From: CAVWXT01 sp963759115
GTDB taxonomy: Bacteria; Planctomycetota; Planctomycetia; Pirellulales; Thermoguttaceae
Direction of reading: 5' to 3'
NCBI GenBank assembly: GCA_963759115.1
Contig: CAVWXT010000003.1
Span: forward strand, 150,169-214,168
DNA length: 64,000 nt
Below, piece by piece: positions 38,927 through 48,037 of the stretch. Under the pieces are notes generated by a model. It saw only the letters and a list, made by a program, of their open reading frames with translations. It was not told where the DNA came from and did no database searches. How positions within the stretch are numbered: position 1 is the stretch's first letter; every line of letters begins with the position of its first letter. A program made the translations under genes and the position numbers.

Positions 38927-39205
38927 TTAGTCTCCGATGCTGCGAGTCTCCGACAACTGCGAGTACCCCTGGCCAAGTTCCGTGGGCCAAATTCCCGCCT
39001 TCACGAGATCGCGGTGTACCGCAGCTTCCACGGCAGAGTGCTTTCTGAATTCCTTCCCTTCCAGGACAAACCGGGCCGAGACGGCATAGAAAGCCGCGTA
39101 GTACGCTCGGGACGCCGCAGAATCCGGGTCGAGCGTCGAGACCGCCTTGGCAACGGCCAGCGCCTTCTTCGCACGCTCCCACAAATCCGCAGCACGCGCG
39201 TTCAC
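38927..39205 (-). pseudogene. HEPN-domain toxin, C-terminally truncated by the IS
   Basis: This 92-residue remainder of a HEPN protein is the usual ribonuclease-toxin partner of an MNT nucleotidyltransferase. It has ALAVAKAVSTLDPDSAASRA, YYAAFYAVSARFVLEGKEF and SAVEAAVHRDLVKAGIWP. It stops after SQLSETRSIGD, six bases from the IS border at 38921. Family members continue with a Tyr and about 30 further helical residues, so the end has been lost to the IS. The start is a GTG at 39205 overlapping the antitoxin stop (GTGTGA), showing a coupled operon. The toxin is probably inactive. Confidence 0.8.
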
Positions 39206-39540
39206 ACCAGGATTCCTTCCAGCCTCACGTTCCGATAGAGAGGCATCTCTTGTGCCTCGTACCTGAGAACATCTGTTGGCTTGGCGTGAATCGGCCGTTC
39301 CAACTCCAGCACGAGTGGATACAGCGCCCGGATGCAAGTCCAAGAATCCTCGCCGTGGTCAACTGGCCCAGTCAGCAGAACTAGCAGGTCAACGTCGCTG
39401 TGCTCGTCGGCCTCGTGCCGCGCCTCGGACCCGTAGAGTATCACTCCCTGCAATCGCTCCCCAAATGCGCTGCGCAGCCGCAACTTCATGCGATTGAGAA
39501 CATCCTCAGACAGATTCCGCCGACAAGCCTGCATACCCAT
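39202..39540 (-). CDS. MNT-type minimal nucleotidyltransferase antitoxin
   Basis: This 112-residue MNT protein has the polymerase-beta-superfamily motif GVILYGSEARHEADEHSDVD followed by LLVL (GSxxR...SDxD with catalytic Asp pair). In HEPN/MNT (type VII) modules the antitoxin adenylylates the HEPN toxin and blocks it. The gene is first in the operon and overlaps the truncated HEPN gene by four bases. The reading frame is intact, so the antitoxin outlived its toxin. Confidence 0.9.
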   Translation of the reverse strand: MGMQACRRNLSEDVLNRMKLRLRSAFGERLQGVILYGSEARHEADEHSDVDLLVLLTGPVDHGEDSWTCIRALYPLVLELERPIHAKPTDVLRYEAQEMPLYRNVRLEGILV

Positions 39541-39583
39541 ATTTTAAGCCAAACACGGGATTCTGCAAGACAGAACGACAGCC

Positions 39584-40336
39584 CTATCCGCTCAATCCCC
39601 CAAACCGCCGGTCGCGGCTGGCATAGCTCCGCAGGGCGGCGTGGAGTTGGGCCTCGTCGAAATCGGGCCAACACACCTCCGTCACCCAAATCTCGGCGTA
39701 GCTGATCTGCCACAACAGAAAATTGCTGATCCGCATCTCGCCCGCCGTACGCACGAGCAAGTCCGGCTCGGGCATGCCCACCGTATAGAGCCGGGCGGCC
39801 AGAATCTCCTCGTCGATGGCGGCCGGATCGAGCCCGCCCTGGCGGACCTCGCCGGCAATCCGGCGCACCGCGTCGACCAGTTCCGCCCTGCCGCCGTAGT
39901 TGATCGCCAGACACACGCACAGGCCGGTATTGGCCGCGCTCAGCCGAACCGTTTCGTCGAGCGCCCGCACCGCGTCTTCGGGCAGTCCTTCGCGGCGGCC
40001 GATCCACCGCACGCGAATGTTGTGCTCCATGATCCGCGGCCGCTCTTCCACCAGATATTGCTGGAGCAATTGCAGGAGGAAGTCGAGCTCCCCGGCCGGG
40101 CGCTTCCAGTTCTCGCTGGAGAGGCAGTAAAGGGTGATCTGCTCAATGCCCAGTCGGGCGCACTCTTCGGTGACGCGCCGCACGCTGGTGGCGCCGGCCC
40201 GATGACCTTCGATCCGCGGCAGGCCCTGTTGCCGTGCCCACCGCCCGTTGCCGTCCATGATGATGGCGATGTGCCGCGGCAGCTTCTCCCGCGGAACGTC
40301 GAACGACTCGTCGGGCACGTCGGTTGGAGTAGACAC
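39584..40336 (-). CDS. uppS: Isoprenyl transferase (undecaprenyl diphosphate synthase)
   Basis: This intact 250-residue cis-prenyltransferase condenses isopentenyl units on farnesyl diphosphate to make the lipid carrier of cell-wall synthesis. The diagnostic sequences are present: HIAIIMDGNGRWARQQGLPR (catalytic Asp), LYCLSSENWKRP, VCLAINYGGRAELVDA, DLLVRTAGEMRISNFLLWQ and the YAEIWVTEVCWPDF ending. The start is a GTG at 40336, one base after the purA stop, so it is translated as the second gene of a purA-uppS unit. Confidence 0.97.
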   Translation of the reverse strand: MSTPTDVPDESFDVPREKLPRHIAIIMDGNGRWARQQGLPRIEGHRAGATSVRRVTEECARLGIEQITLYCLSSENWKRPAGELDFLLQLLQQYLVEERPRIMEHNIRVRWIGRREGLPEDAVRALDETVRLSAANTGLCVCLAINYGGRAELVDAVRRIAGEVRQGGLDPAAIDEEILAARLYTVGMPEPDLLVRTAGEMRISNFLLWQISYAEIWVTEVCWPDFDEAQLHAALRSYASRDRRFGGLSG

Positions 40337-40337
40337 G

Positions 40338-41618
40338 TTAGCTAGCGAAAATCGTCTGCTGGCGGTCGGGCCCCACGGAAATCACCTCCACTGGCCGGCC
40401 GAGTATTTGGCTCAAGCGATCGAGATACTTTCGCGCGTTGATCGGCAAATCGTCCATGCGGCGAAGGTCGCTGATCTCCTTCTGCCAGCCGGGCAACGTC
40501 TCGTAGACCGGCACGACCCGACGCAGGTCGTCCACGTGACTGGGAAAATCGGTGATCCGCTGGCCGTCCAAGTCGTAGGCCGTGCAGATCTGCAACTCGG
40601 GCAGTTCGCTCAGCACGTCCAGCAGCATCACGGCCAGCACGTCCGCGCCGCTGAGGCGCGCGGTGTAACGCACGGCCACGGCATCGAACCAGCCGCAGCG
40701 GCGGGGCCGGCGGGTGACCGTGCCATACTCATTGCCGCGGCGGCGGATGTGATCGCCGGTCTTGTTGTCCTGCTCGGTGGGGAACGGCCCGCCGCCGACC
40801 CGCGTCGTATAGGCCTTGATGATGCCGATCACCTTCGTGATGTAACGGCCGGGCACGCCGGAACCGGCCGACACGCCCACGCCCGAACTGTTGCTGCTGG
40901 TGACGAACGGGAAGGTGCCGTGATCGATGTCCAGAGCGCGCCTCGGCGCCCTCGAAGAGCACCCGCTTGTCGGTCTCTACGGCCTCCAGCAGGTAGCTGG
41001 TGGTGTCGGCCACGTGGGGACTCAGCCGTTGGGCAAAGCCGTGGTACTGCTTGAAGATTTCTTGCGGATCGAGCGGTTCGCCGGCGCGCCCAGCGAGTGG
41101 AGCATCTGGTTCTTGACGGCCGCAATCAATTCAATCCGGGCGCGGAAATCGGGGCGGTACATGTCGCCGAGGCGGACGGCCAGCGAGCGGCCGACCTTGT
41201 CGCGGTAACAGGGCCCGATGCCGCGCATGGTGGTGCCAAGGGCCTCGCCGCTGGTGCATTGCTGATCCAACAGGCGGTCCTCCTCGACGTGCCAGGGGAA
41301 GATCACGTGCGCCCGATCGCTCAGCATCAGGTTCTTGTCGACCTTCACGCCCCGGCCGATCAGGCCGTCGATCTCGTGGAGCAAGCTGGCCGGATTCAGC
41401 ACCACGCCGCCGGCGATGACGCACTGCACTGCGGGCCGGAAGATGCCGCTGGGCACCAGCGAGAGCTTGAACGTCTGGCCGTCGCGGACAACGGTATGAC
41501 CGGCATTGGCGCCGCCCTGGTAGCGGACGACGATATCGTGTTGTTCGGTCAACAGGTCGACGATCTTGCCCTTGGCCTCGTCACCCCACTGTAGCCCGAC
41601 CACGCAAGTAGCAGACAC
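40338..41618 (-). CDS. purA: Adenylosuccinate synthetase (two frameshifts)
   Basis: PurA makes adenylosuccinate from IMP and aspartate with GTP. N-terminal SATCVVGLQWGDEAKGKIVD has the GTP-binding loop and catalytic Asp. GGANAGHTVV carries the catalytic His. Then come TTMRGIGPCYRDKVGR, ALLDIDHGTFPFVTSSN, RRCGWFDAVAVRYTARLSG and the C-terminal EVISVGPDRQQTIF. The frame slips near 41070 and near 40930, with matched sequence on both sides; both are probable sequencing errors in an essential gene. The GTG at 41618 gives the usual short N-terminus. An ATG at 41693 would add 25 unconserved residues. Confidence 0.95.
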
Positions 41619-41792
41619 CGTACGGCCCTCAATCGCTTGTATGCCAACGATTTCCAAACGCGTCAGTTTACCAGGGGCTGGGGAGGCGGTCAAGTATGCC
41701 GCAATGCCGCGAGCGGCGGGTTGGAGTAGTCGTTCCCACGATCCCCGTGGGAACCACGGAGTGGAGAGTCGCGACCGCCGGTCGCGGCCTTA

Positions 41793-42796
41793 TTACGGCT
41801 TTCGTGCCACGACCACCGAGTTCATCGCCTCGTGTTTGACCTGCAACTGCGGTTCTTCGAACCCGGCCGCCCGCAGGTCCTCGGCATATTCCTCGAAGGT
41901 GAACGTGCCGCCGGCGTTGGTGTTTACGAGCATGTTGATGGCAAACAGGGCGCCGTCGAGCGGCTTGGTGCGGTCGGGTTCCATGACCACGTCGCGGATG
42001 GCGATCCGCCCACCCGGCACAAGCGCCTTGCACACCTTGGCAAACAATTCGCGGTTGTCCCGCCGCGAATGCTGGTGGCAAATGGCGCTCACCCAGGCAT
42101 AATCGGCGCCGTGGGGGAGTTCGTCGACGTAGAAGTCGCCCGCCACCAACGTCACGCGCCCGGCGAACTCGGTGCCGGCCAGCCGCTGGCGGGCCTGCTG
42201 GATGGCGTCGGGCAAATCGAAGATCGTGGCGGTCGCCGCGGGCACGGCGCGGAGGAAGGCCAGGGTCCACGTGCCCGAGGCCCCGCCCACGTCCAGCAGG
42301 TGTTGGAACTTAGGCGGGCCGAGCTGCGCCACCAGGCCGTCGGCCATGGGCCCTGAAATCGCGTGCATCGCGGCAATGAACGCCGCCCGGTCGGCCTCCG
42401 CCCCGCGAATGCTCTCTTGCCGCAGGGCGGGCACGCCCTCCTTCACCGTCGAAGCCAACTGCGACCAGTTCCGCATGATGTTGGTCGCGTGCCAGAGCAT
42501 CGGCAGAACGCTCTGCGGGCGCCTTCCACGAGCCAGTCGCGTAACTCCAGCGGAACGAAGTAACGCCCGTTCTGCTTTTCGAGCAGTCGCAAAGCGGCCA
42601 CGGCGTCCAGCAGCATGGCGGTCGCCCGCCCGTCGCAACCCAGCTTCTCGGCCAACTGCTCGGCCGTAAGCGGCTGTTGGCCTAGCGCGGTCCACACATT
42701 GAGCTCGGCCGCCGCTCCCATCGCGCACGCCGCGCGGAAACCGTTCATCATTTCAAGAATCTGCTGCCGATCGAGTCGTGATTCGGGCATGACCAT
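41793..42796 (-). CDS. SAM-dependent methyltransferase of the acetylserotonin/hydroxyneurosporene O-methyltransferase type (one frameshift)
   Basis: This protein is about 335 residues long. The N-terminal dimerisation/winged-helix part (QQPLTAEQLAEKLGCDGRAT, LLDAVAALRLLEKQNGRYFV) is followed, after a frame switch near 42520, by a Methyltransf_2 domain: FQHLLDVGGASGTWTLAFLR for SAM binding, RVTLVAGDFYVDELPHGADY, ICHQHSRRDNRELFAKVCKA, and IAIRDVVMEPDRTKPLDGAL. It ends VVVARKP. It probably methylates a hydroxyl of a small molecule such as a quinone, carotenoid or other secondary metabolite. Neighbours do not reveal the substrate. Confidence 0.88.
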
Positions 42797-42810
42797 CGGT
42801 CCTTATCAAG

Positions 42811-42862
42811 TCGTGGAGCGGAATTCACTCCGTTCGTTGTACGATCGGAACGGAAGATAATG
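42811..42862. repeat. Diverged half-copy of palindromic family F
   Basis: The stretch containing GGAGCGGAATTCACTCCGTTCG resembles the family F elements at 35005-35052 and 63686-63731 but has lost its second hairpin. Confidence 0.5.
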
Positions 42863-43057
42863 CTCTGGCGGGACAACATACGACGAGCAGCCGTCGCCGG
42901 GACGGCAATAGTCCGGCGGTGTCCGCGCAGCCGCCAAGATAGCGTATTGTATCCCGATGTTAAATGCGTCACCCCACTAACGGGTAGAGAGGCGAACGTT
43001 TTTGAGTGTTTCCCGACACCCAATGACTTAAAATAGAGAAAGTGGGAGGTATGTCGA

Positions 43058-44021
43058 ATGGCAATGCGTTCCTGGTACATCGTGGCCGTCGCTTGGCTAA
43101 GCATGGCGGCCCCGGCACTTGCACAGTTTAAGGATGGTGAGCCGGACGGCCCCAAGATTGGTGAGGCCAAGGTCTCGCGATGGAAGATCGGGATCACGAT
43201 CACGGCGTCAGGCGGGGCCTGTACCGGCGGCAACGGTTATATGGCCGTTCCCAAAGAATGGCCGGAACAGGAGGTCAGTGTTGTCAAGGAAGACATCTCC
43301 CCGGAAATCAAGATTCACTACACCACAATCGCTGGTGGCGTGAAGATCATGAACTTGAAAATTGGACAGCTCGCTGCCGGCCAGGAGGCGCATGCGGCCG
43401 TCACCTTTGAAACGCGCCGCAGCGTGATCTTGCCGCCGGAGAACACCGACATCTACGTGCTCTCGGACCCCAGAGAAACTGCCGCCCGAAATGCGTGTTT
43501 ACCTGACGCCGAGCCCGCAGATCGAAAGCCGCGACCCAAAGATCCGCGAGTTGGCCAAGACGATCGGCGCCGACAAGGAGAACGCTTGGGATAGGGTCGA
43601 GGCGATCTACGATTGGATGCGTGCGAAGGTCAAGTACAAGGAGAAGAGCAGCAAGGCAAGAAACTCTACTACGGTTTTGAAGGATGGCACGGGCGACTGC
43701 GAGGAATTCAGTTCGTTGTTCGTCGCCATCTGCCGGGCGGCCGACATTCCGGCTCGTCTTGTCTGGGTTCCCAACCACGTTTATCCGGAGTTCTATTTGG
43801 AGGACAACAAGGGAAACGGCCATTGGTTTCCCTGTCAGTCGGCAGGCGCGGCCAAGCAGTTTGGCGGTATCACCAAGAGTAGACCGATTTGGCAGAAGGG
43901 GGACAATATCCGCCCGCCGATCAACAGTAAGAAACACCAGTCGTACCTTGATTTCGACCTGCTGATCAACGGCACCGCCCGCCCGGCCGTCAGGTCTTTC
44001 CGCGAGCCCGTGGCTAACTAG
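43058..44021 (+). CDS. Secreted transglutaminase-like cysteine protease-fold protein (one frameshift)
   Basis: This protein of about 320 residues has a signal peptide (SWYIVAVAWLSMAAPALAQ). A beta-rich N-terminal domain follows (to about 140). After a frame change near 43470 there is a transglutaminase-like core: YDWMRAKVKYKE, Cys in DGTGDCEEFSSLFVAICRAA, and His in WVPNHVYPEFYLEDN with a GHWFPCQ aromatic strand. Such proteins act as peptidases or cross-linking enzymes outside the cytoplasm; the substrate is unknown. GGGAGGT just upstream supports the ATG at 43058. Confidence 0.87.
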
Positions 44022-44206
44022 CGCGACCTTCGAGAAGTTCTTGCCGCTTGCCAAAGCCCCTTATCGCCATTGAGGGCGTTTCTCGGCGACAAGGAATTAC
44101 GGAAACCCGCACTAAGGTATCGGTTGGCGATTCTCGCCTTACCGTCCGGCCCGTTGGCAAGCGAGCCTCGGTGTGTTACCATTCCGGCTTCCCCAGGAGC
44201 GAAATC

Positions 44207-45037
44207 ATGACCGAGGAAGCCGTCGGCGTGTCGCCGCCCAGCCCTCCGCAGCCCCGTTGGCAACCGCTGGGAGTGATCGACCGCCGCGTATTGGGCGTGC
44301 TGGCCGAAAAGGCCAAGACCACCCCCGACATCTACCCCATGAGCCTCAACGCCATCTGCACGGGCTGCAACCAGAAGAGCAACCGCTCGCCGCTGATGCA
44401 GTTGGAGCCCAGCGAGGTTGAGGAATCGCTCGACCGGCTCCGCGAACTGCGGGCCGTGGGGCTGGTCGAGGGCTATGGCCGCGTGGCGAAGTACCGCCAT
44501 TATCTGTACGAATGGCTGGGCGTCGACAAAGTCGAAATGGCCGTGATGACCGAATTGCTGCTCCGCGGCGATCAAACGGTCGGCGAGCTGCGCGGCCGGG
44601 CGGCGCGCATGGAGCCGATCCCGGACCTGGCGGCCTTGCAGCCGGTGCTGGACTCGCTGAAGTCGAAGGGATTGGTGGTCTCGCTGACGCCCGACGGTCG
44701 CGGACATGCGCTGACGCATGCGCTCTACAAACCCCGCGAGTTGGAGACCCTCAAAGCCAGGTATCAGGCCGGCGGAGCGGCCCAGGCGATCGGCGGCGAG
44801 GGACCTTCGGACATGGCCGAGCCCGCCGTCGCTGCCCGGCCACCCCTGGCGACCCCAGCGCCGGCGGTGCGCCCGGCCGGCGATATGGCGGCCGACACCG
44901 TCACCACGATCCGCCGCGATTTGGCGGAGCTACGTGCCCAAGTGGCGCAGATGCGTGCGGAACTCGACGAAGTGCGCAACGCACAACACGGCATCTCGGA
45001 TGACGTGCGCACCTTGAAGGATGCTTTGGGCGGGTAA
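44207..45037 (+). CDS. DUF480 (YceH-family) winged-helix protein
   Basis: This intact 276-residue protein has two winged-helix units: LGVIDRRVLGVLAEKAKTTP, PMSLNAICTGCNQKSNRSPL and VAKYRHYLYEWLGVDKVEMA, then VMTELLLRGDQTVGELRGRA. A Pro/Ala linker precedes a C-terminal coiled coil (LAELRAQVAQMRAELDEVRN). Members of the family are probable DNA-binding regulators of unknown regulon. The start at 44207 has AGGAG (44195-44199) seven bases upstream. The coiled-coil extension is longer than in the E. coli protein. Confidence 0.92.
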   Translation: MTEEAVGVSPPSPPQPRWQPLGVIDRRVLGVLAEKAKTTPDIYPMSLNAICTGCNQKSNRSPLMQLEPSEVEESLDRLRELRAVGLVEGYGRVAKYRHYLYEWLGVDKVEMAVMTELLLRGDQTVGELRGRAARMEPIPDLAALQPVLDSLKSKGLVVSLTPDGRGHALTHALYKPRELETLKARYQAGGAAQAIGGEGPSDMAEPAVAARPPLATPAPAVRPAGDMAADTVTTIRRDLAELRAQVAQMRAELDEVRNAQHGISDDVRTLKDALGG

Positions 45038-45042
45038 CGCGA

Positions 45043-46158
45043 TTACTCTCGCGCCAAGAGCGTGAAGTAGAAGGTGGTGCCCTGGCCGACCACGGAATCC
45101 AGCCAGATCCGCCCGCCGTGCCACTCGACGATTTTCTTGCAGATCGCCAGACCGACTCCGGTTCCGGCATATTCGCGGCCGTGCAACCGCTGAAACGTCT
45201 GAAAGATGCGGTCGAAGTGCTTCTTCGCGATGCCAATGCCGTTGTCTTCGACGGCGAACCGCCAGTTGTCGCCGTCGCGCGACGCCGACAGGCGAATCCA
45301 AGGCGCCTCCTGGCGGCGGAACTTCACGGCGTTGCCCAGCAGGTTCTGCAGGAGTTGCACCAACTGGGTCTGATCCCCGATCACCGAAGGCAGGGGGCCA
45401 ACTTCGATTCGCACTCCTTCTTCTCGGATCGAGGCCTCGAGATTCGCCATCGCCTGAACCGCCGCCGCGTGCATGTCGACTTGCTCCAGCGGTTGCCGCA
45501 ATCGCCCGGCGCGAGCGTACTCCAAGACGTCTTGGATCAGGCGATCCATCCGGGTCACGCCGCCGAAGATCTGGGCGAAATAATCATCGGCGGGCCCGTC
45601 GAGCTGGCTTCCATACTCCTCTTGGAGCATCTGGCAATAGCCGGAAATCGTCAGCAAGGGCGACCGCAAGTCGTGGGCCACCACCGCCGCGAAGTCCTCC
45701 AATTCGCGGTTGCTGCGAGCGAGTTCTTCGGTACGCGCGGCCACCGCTCGTTCCAGATCCAGCGCGTAGCGATCGACCCGCTCCAGGCACGCCCGGTGTA
45801 CGTGGCGCAGCAACTCGGTGCGATCGCTGAGCTTCTCCACATAGGCAAAGGCGCCCAGATGGAGGGCCTCCTTGATCGAATCGTACGACGCGGCGCCGGT
45901 GTAGATGATGACGCGAACTTCATCGTCGAGACTGCGGATGTGCGCCAGAAGCTGGGTACCGCTGAGGTCGGGGAGACGAAGGTCGACCACCGCCACGCCG
46001 AAGGCGTGCTGCTGGAACTGCTCCAAGGCCTCCGTGGCCGAACCGCAGCCAACCACCTCGAATCCCTCCTCGGTGAGGATATCGCACAGCAGCCTCAACT
46101 CCGCTGGGCTGTCTTCCACGACCAATACTTGCGAAAACCGTTCGGCAGGCACCGCCAT
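45043..46158 (-). CDS. Hybrid response-regulator/histidine kinase
   Basis: This intact 371-residue protein has an N-terminal receiver (VLVVEDSPAELRLLCDILTE, phospho-Asp in VAVVDLRLPDLSGTQ, IIYTGA, YVEKLS). It is joined by a coiled coil to HisKA (FAAVVAHDLRSPLLTISGYC, His is the phosphorylation site) and HATPase_c (QNLLGNAVKFR, VEDNGIGIAKKHFDRIFQ, GTGVGLAICKKIVEWHGG). There is no membrane span, so it is cytoplasmic and takes its signal through the receiver, as in phytochrome-type downstream kinases. GGAGGA (46161-46166) before the ATG at 46158 sets the start; the longer frame has none. It converges on the DUF480 gene. Confidence 0.95.
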   Translation of the reverse strand: MAVPAERFSQVLVVEDSPAELRLLCDILTEEGFEVVGCGSATEALEQFQQHAFGVAVVDLRLPDLSGTQLLAHIRSLDDEVRVIIYTGAASYDSIKEALHLGAFAYVEKLSDRTELLRHVHRACLERVDRYALDLERAVAARTEELARSNRELEDFAAVVAHDLRSPLLTISGYCQMLQEEYGSQLDGPADDYFAQIFGGVTRMDRLIQDVLEYARAGRLRQPLEQVDMHAAAVQAMANLEASIREEGVRIEVGPLPSVIGDQTQLVQLLQNLLGNAVKFRRQEAPWIRLSASRDGDNWRFAVEDNGIGIAKKHFDRIFQTFQRLHGREYAGTGVGLAICKKIVEWHGGRIWLDSVVGQGTTFYFTLLARE

Positions 46159-46160
46159 AG

Positions 46161-46166
46161 TCCTCC
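46161..46166 (-). promoter_or_regulatory. Ribosome binding site for the histidine kinase
   Basis: GGAGGA on the minus strand, close upstream of the ATG at 46158. It rules out the in-frame start at 46290. Confidence 0.7.
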
Positions 46167-46328
46167 GGGGAGCGCCCAGGTGCGTCGGAATCGAATGTTT
46201 CCCTATAACGTGCCACTTTCCCATCGTTGTGTCCAGCCCGATTTGAGGAGCACTCGCTTTCCAAATCCACAACGAAGGAGTAGAATGCAAATAGATGGGT
46301 CGGCTCCTATTCCTGAACTCCTCTTCTT

Positions 46329-46333
46329 GGAGG
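46329..46333 (+). promoter_or_regulatory. Ribosome binding site deciding a GTG start
   Basis: GGAGG seven bases before the GTG at 46341. The in-frame TTG at 46335 would be too close to it. Confidence 0.7.
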
Positions 46334-46340
46334 GTTGACC

Positions 46341-47051
46341 GTGAAAGAGCAAACCCGTGAAGATCCCACCATTCTGGCCGCCGCCGAGCGGCAAATGCAC
46401 GCCTGGGCCTTGCAAACGGAGTTGAAGGATCGGGCGATCCCTCCCAAGTTGGCCGGCGGGCCGCCGCGGCAAGCCGTGTGTTTCGTCACAATCTCGCGCG
46501 AGGCCGGCGCCGGCGGAAGCGAGATCGCCGAACACGTAGGCCAGCGACTCGGTTGGAGCGTGTTCGACAAGAACCTCCTGGATCAGGTCGCCACGCAGTT
46601 CCACCTGCCCCGCATCACGCTCGACCTGGTCGACGAGACGCCCAGCAACTGGGCCTACGACGTGCTGGGCTCGTGGATGGACCACACGCTCGTGCCCCAC
46701 GAAAAATACGTGGCGTGTTTCAGCCGCGTGGTGCTGGCGGCAAGCCGCCACGGCCGCGCCGTGTTTGTCGGGCGCGGCGTGCAGTTCCTCTTGCCGCGGC
46801 CGGAAGTCCTCGCCGTGCGCTGCATCGCCTCGCCGAACTTCCGGCTCCAGAGGATCATGGAGCGAACGGGGTTGGACAAGCCTGCCGCCCAGCAGCGGAT
46901 GTCGGACATCGATCGGGGCCGGCGCCAGTTCGTCGAACGGTTCTTCCACCACGACAGCAGCGATCCCCATCTCTACGACCTGGTGGTCAATGTCGATCGC
47001 TTCGGCCCGGCGGGCGCGGCGGCGGCGATTGTCGCGGCCATCGCACGCTAG
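46341..47051 (+). CDS. Cytidylate-kinase-like protein
   Basis: This intact 236-residue member of the cytidylate kinase-like (AAA_26, Cytidylate_kin2) group is distinct from true Cmk. The nucleotide loop is the variant VTISREAGAGGSEIAEHVGQ rather than a Walker A with lysine. It also shows LGWSVFDKNLLDQVATQF, RGRAVFVGRGVQFLLPRPEV, VRCIASPNFRLQRIMERTGL and DRGRRQFVERFFHHDSSDPH. It probably phosphorylates a nucleotide or other small molecule; no direct data exist for most of the family. GTG at 46341 is chosen from the ribosome binding site. Confidence 0.88.
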   Translation: MKEQTREDPTILAAAERQMHAWALQTELKDRAIPPKLAGGPPRQAVCFVTISREAGAGGSEIAEHVGQRLGWSVFDKNLLDQVATQFHLPRITLDLVDETPSNWAYDVLGSWMDHTLVPHEKYVACFSRVVLAASRHGRAVFVGRGVQFLLPRPEVLAVRCIASPNFRLQRIMERTGLDKPAAQQRMSDIDRGRRQFVERFFHHDSSDPHLYDLVVNVDRFGPAGAAAAIVAAIAR

Positions 47052-47133
47052 AGACCGAAGGGTTCCGCGTTGCTGTGCCGAATGCCGTTGCGGCCTGGCA
47101 TCGGCAGTCAGCCGTTCTCGGCGTTCACTCGCG

Positions 47134-47912
47134 CTAAAGGGCGACTCGGATCCGTAGCGTCTTGGGATCGAGCAAGGGCGCCAGATCGAACCGGTCGATC
47201 TGGGCGGCGGCGAGGATGTCGTCGTCCAGCCCCAATGCGATCAGGTTCCTCGCCCCAAGGCTCTCCCGCAGTTTCTCGGCCAGCCTGCTCCGGCGCGAGC
47301 GGCTCGGCCCCCAGGGCCTGCGGCAGGGCGAAGGAGTGGAGCCAGGACTCGCGGGCGGTGATCGCCTGGGCGTTCTGCTGGTAGACCAATCCTCCCTGGC
47401 GCTGGAGCCGTTCGACCAACAGGCCGGCCAGCAGAACGTCGTCCTCGCTGATTTGTCCGTCGGTGCCGGCGCAAAGGATGTGGACGTGCTCCCGGTCGAC
47501 CAGCCGCCGCACCACCGCCGAGGCGTTGACCAGCGCCGCCACCAATACCTCGTCGGCCTGCCGGGCGTGGACCATCGCCCGGGTGCCGTTGGTGGTTGTC
47601 AAGAGCACCGTCTTGCCGCCTACCCGATCCGGGCGTGTACTCCTCGGGCGAGTTGCCCAGTTGGAAGCCGTCGATCGGCAGCCCGTCGCGTTCGCCGCCC
47701 AACACGACCTCGTCGGCGGGAAACTGCTCGGCCAGGGCCAGGGCGTCGGCGACTTCGAGACAGGGAATGACCTCGTGTGGCGCCGGCATCCAAGGCGTAG
47801 GACGATGGTGGTCGCGGCCCGCAGAACGTCGATCACCACGGCCGTGCCGCCCGGCCAACTCCTCCGGCTCGACAAGTCTCGGCAAGGCGTAGACGTTCAG
47901 GGTGGGTTTCAT
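47134..47912 (-). CDS. 2-phosphosulfolactate phosphatase (ComB-like), frameshifted
   Basis: Reconstructed across four frame changes (near 47850, 47790, 47640 and 47290), this is a ComB-family phosphatase: AVVIDVLRAATTIV, VVLGGERDGLPIDGFQLGNS, VLLTTTNGTRAMVHARQA, VHILCAGTDGQISEDDVLLA, and a C-terminus LAPLLDPKTLRIRVAL. In methanogens the enzyme makes sulfolactate for coenzyme M. In bacteria the same family is widespread and may serve sulfolactate metabolism or another Mg-dependent phosphatase role. The start ATG is at 47912 (MKPTLNVYALPRLV) or three codons earlier. The breaks are probably sequencing errors. Confidence 0.85.
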
Positions 47913-47924
47913 CGGCGACATTAT

Positions 47925-48033
47925 CGTTCATCAATCAACAATCCTCAATCCTCAATTCCCATTGCCCGACGCCCTCTGCCCAATGCCCGTGTCCTCCCGC
48001 CTTCCGCCTTCCGCCTTCCGCCCTTTACAATGC
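47925..48033. repeat. Low-complexity repeat tract upstream of ubiD
   Basis: Short imperfect tandem motifs: ATCAATCAACAATCCTCAA, then CCCATTGCCC/CCCAATGCCC, then CTTCCGC three times. It belongs to the word-like tracts that separate genes of this cluster. Confidence 0.75.
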
Positions 48034-48037
48034 CCGC

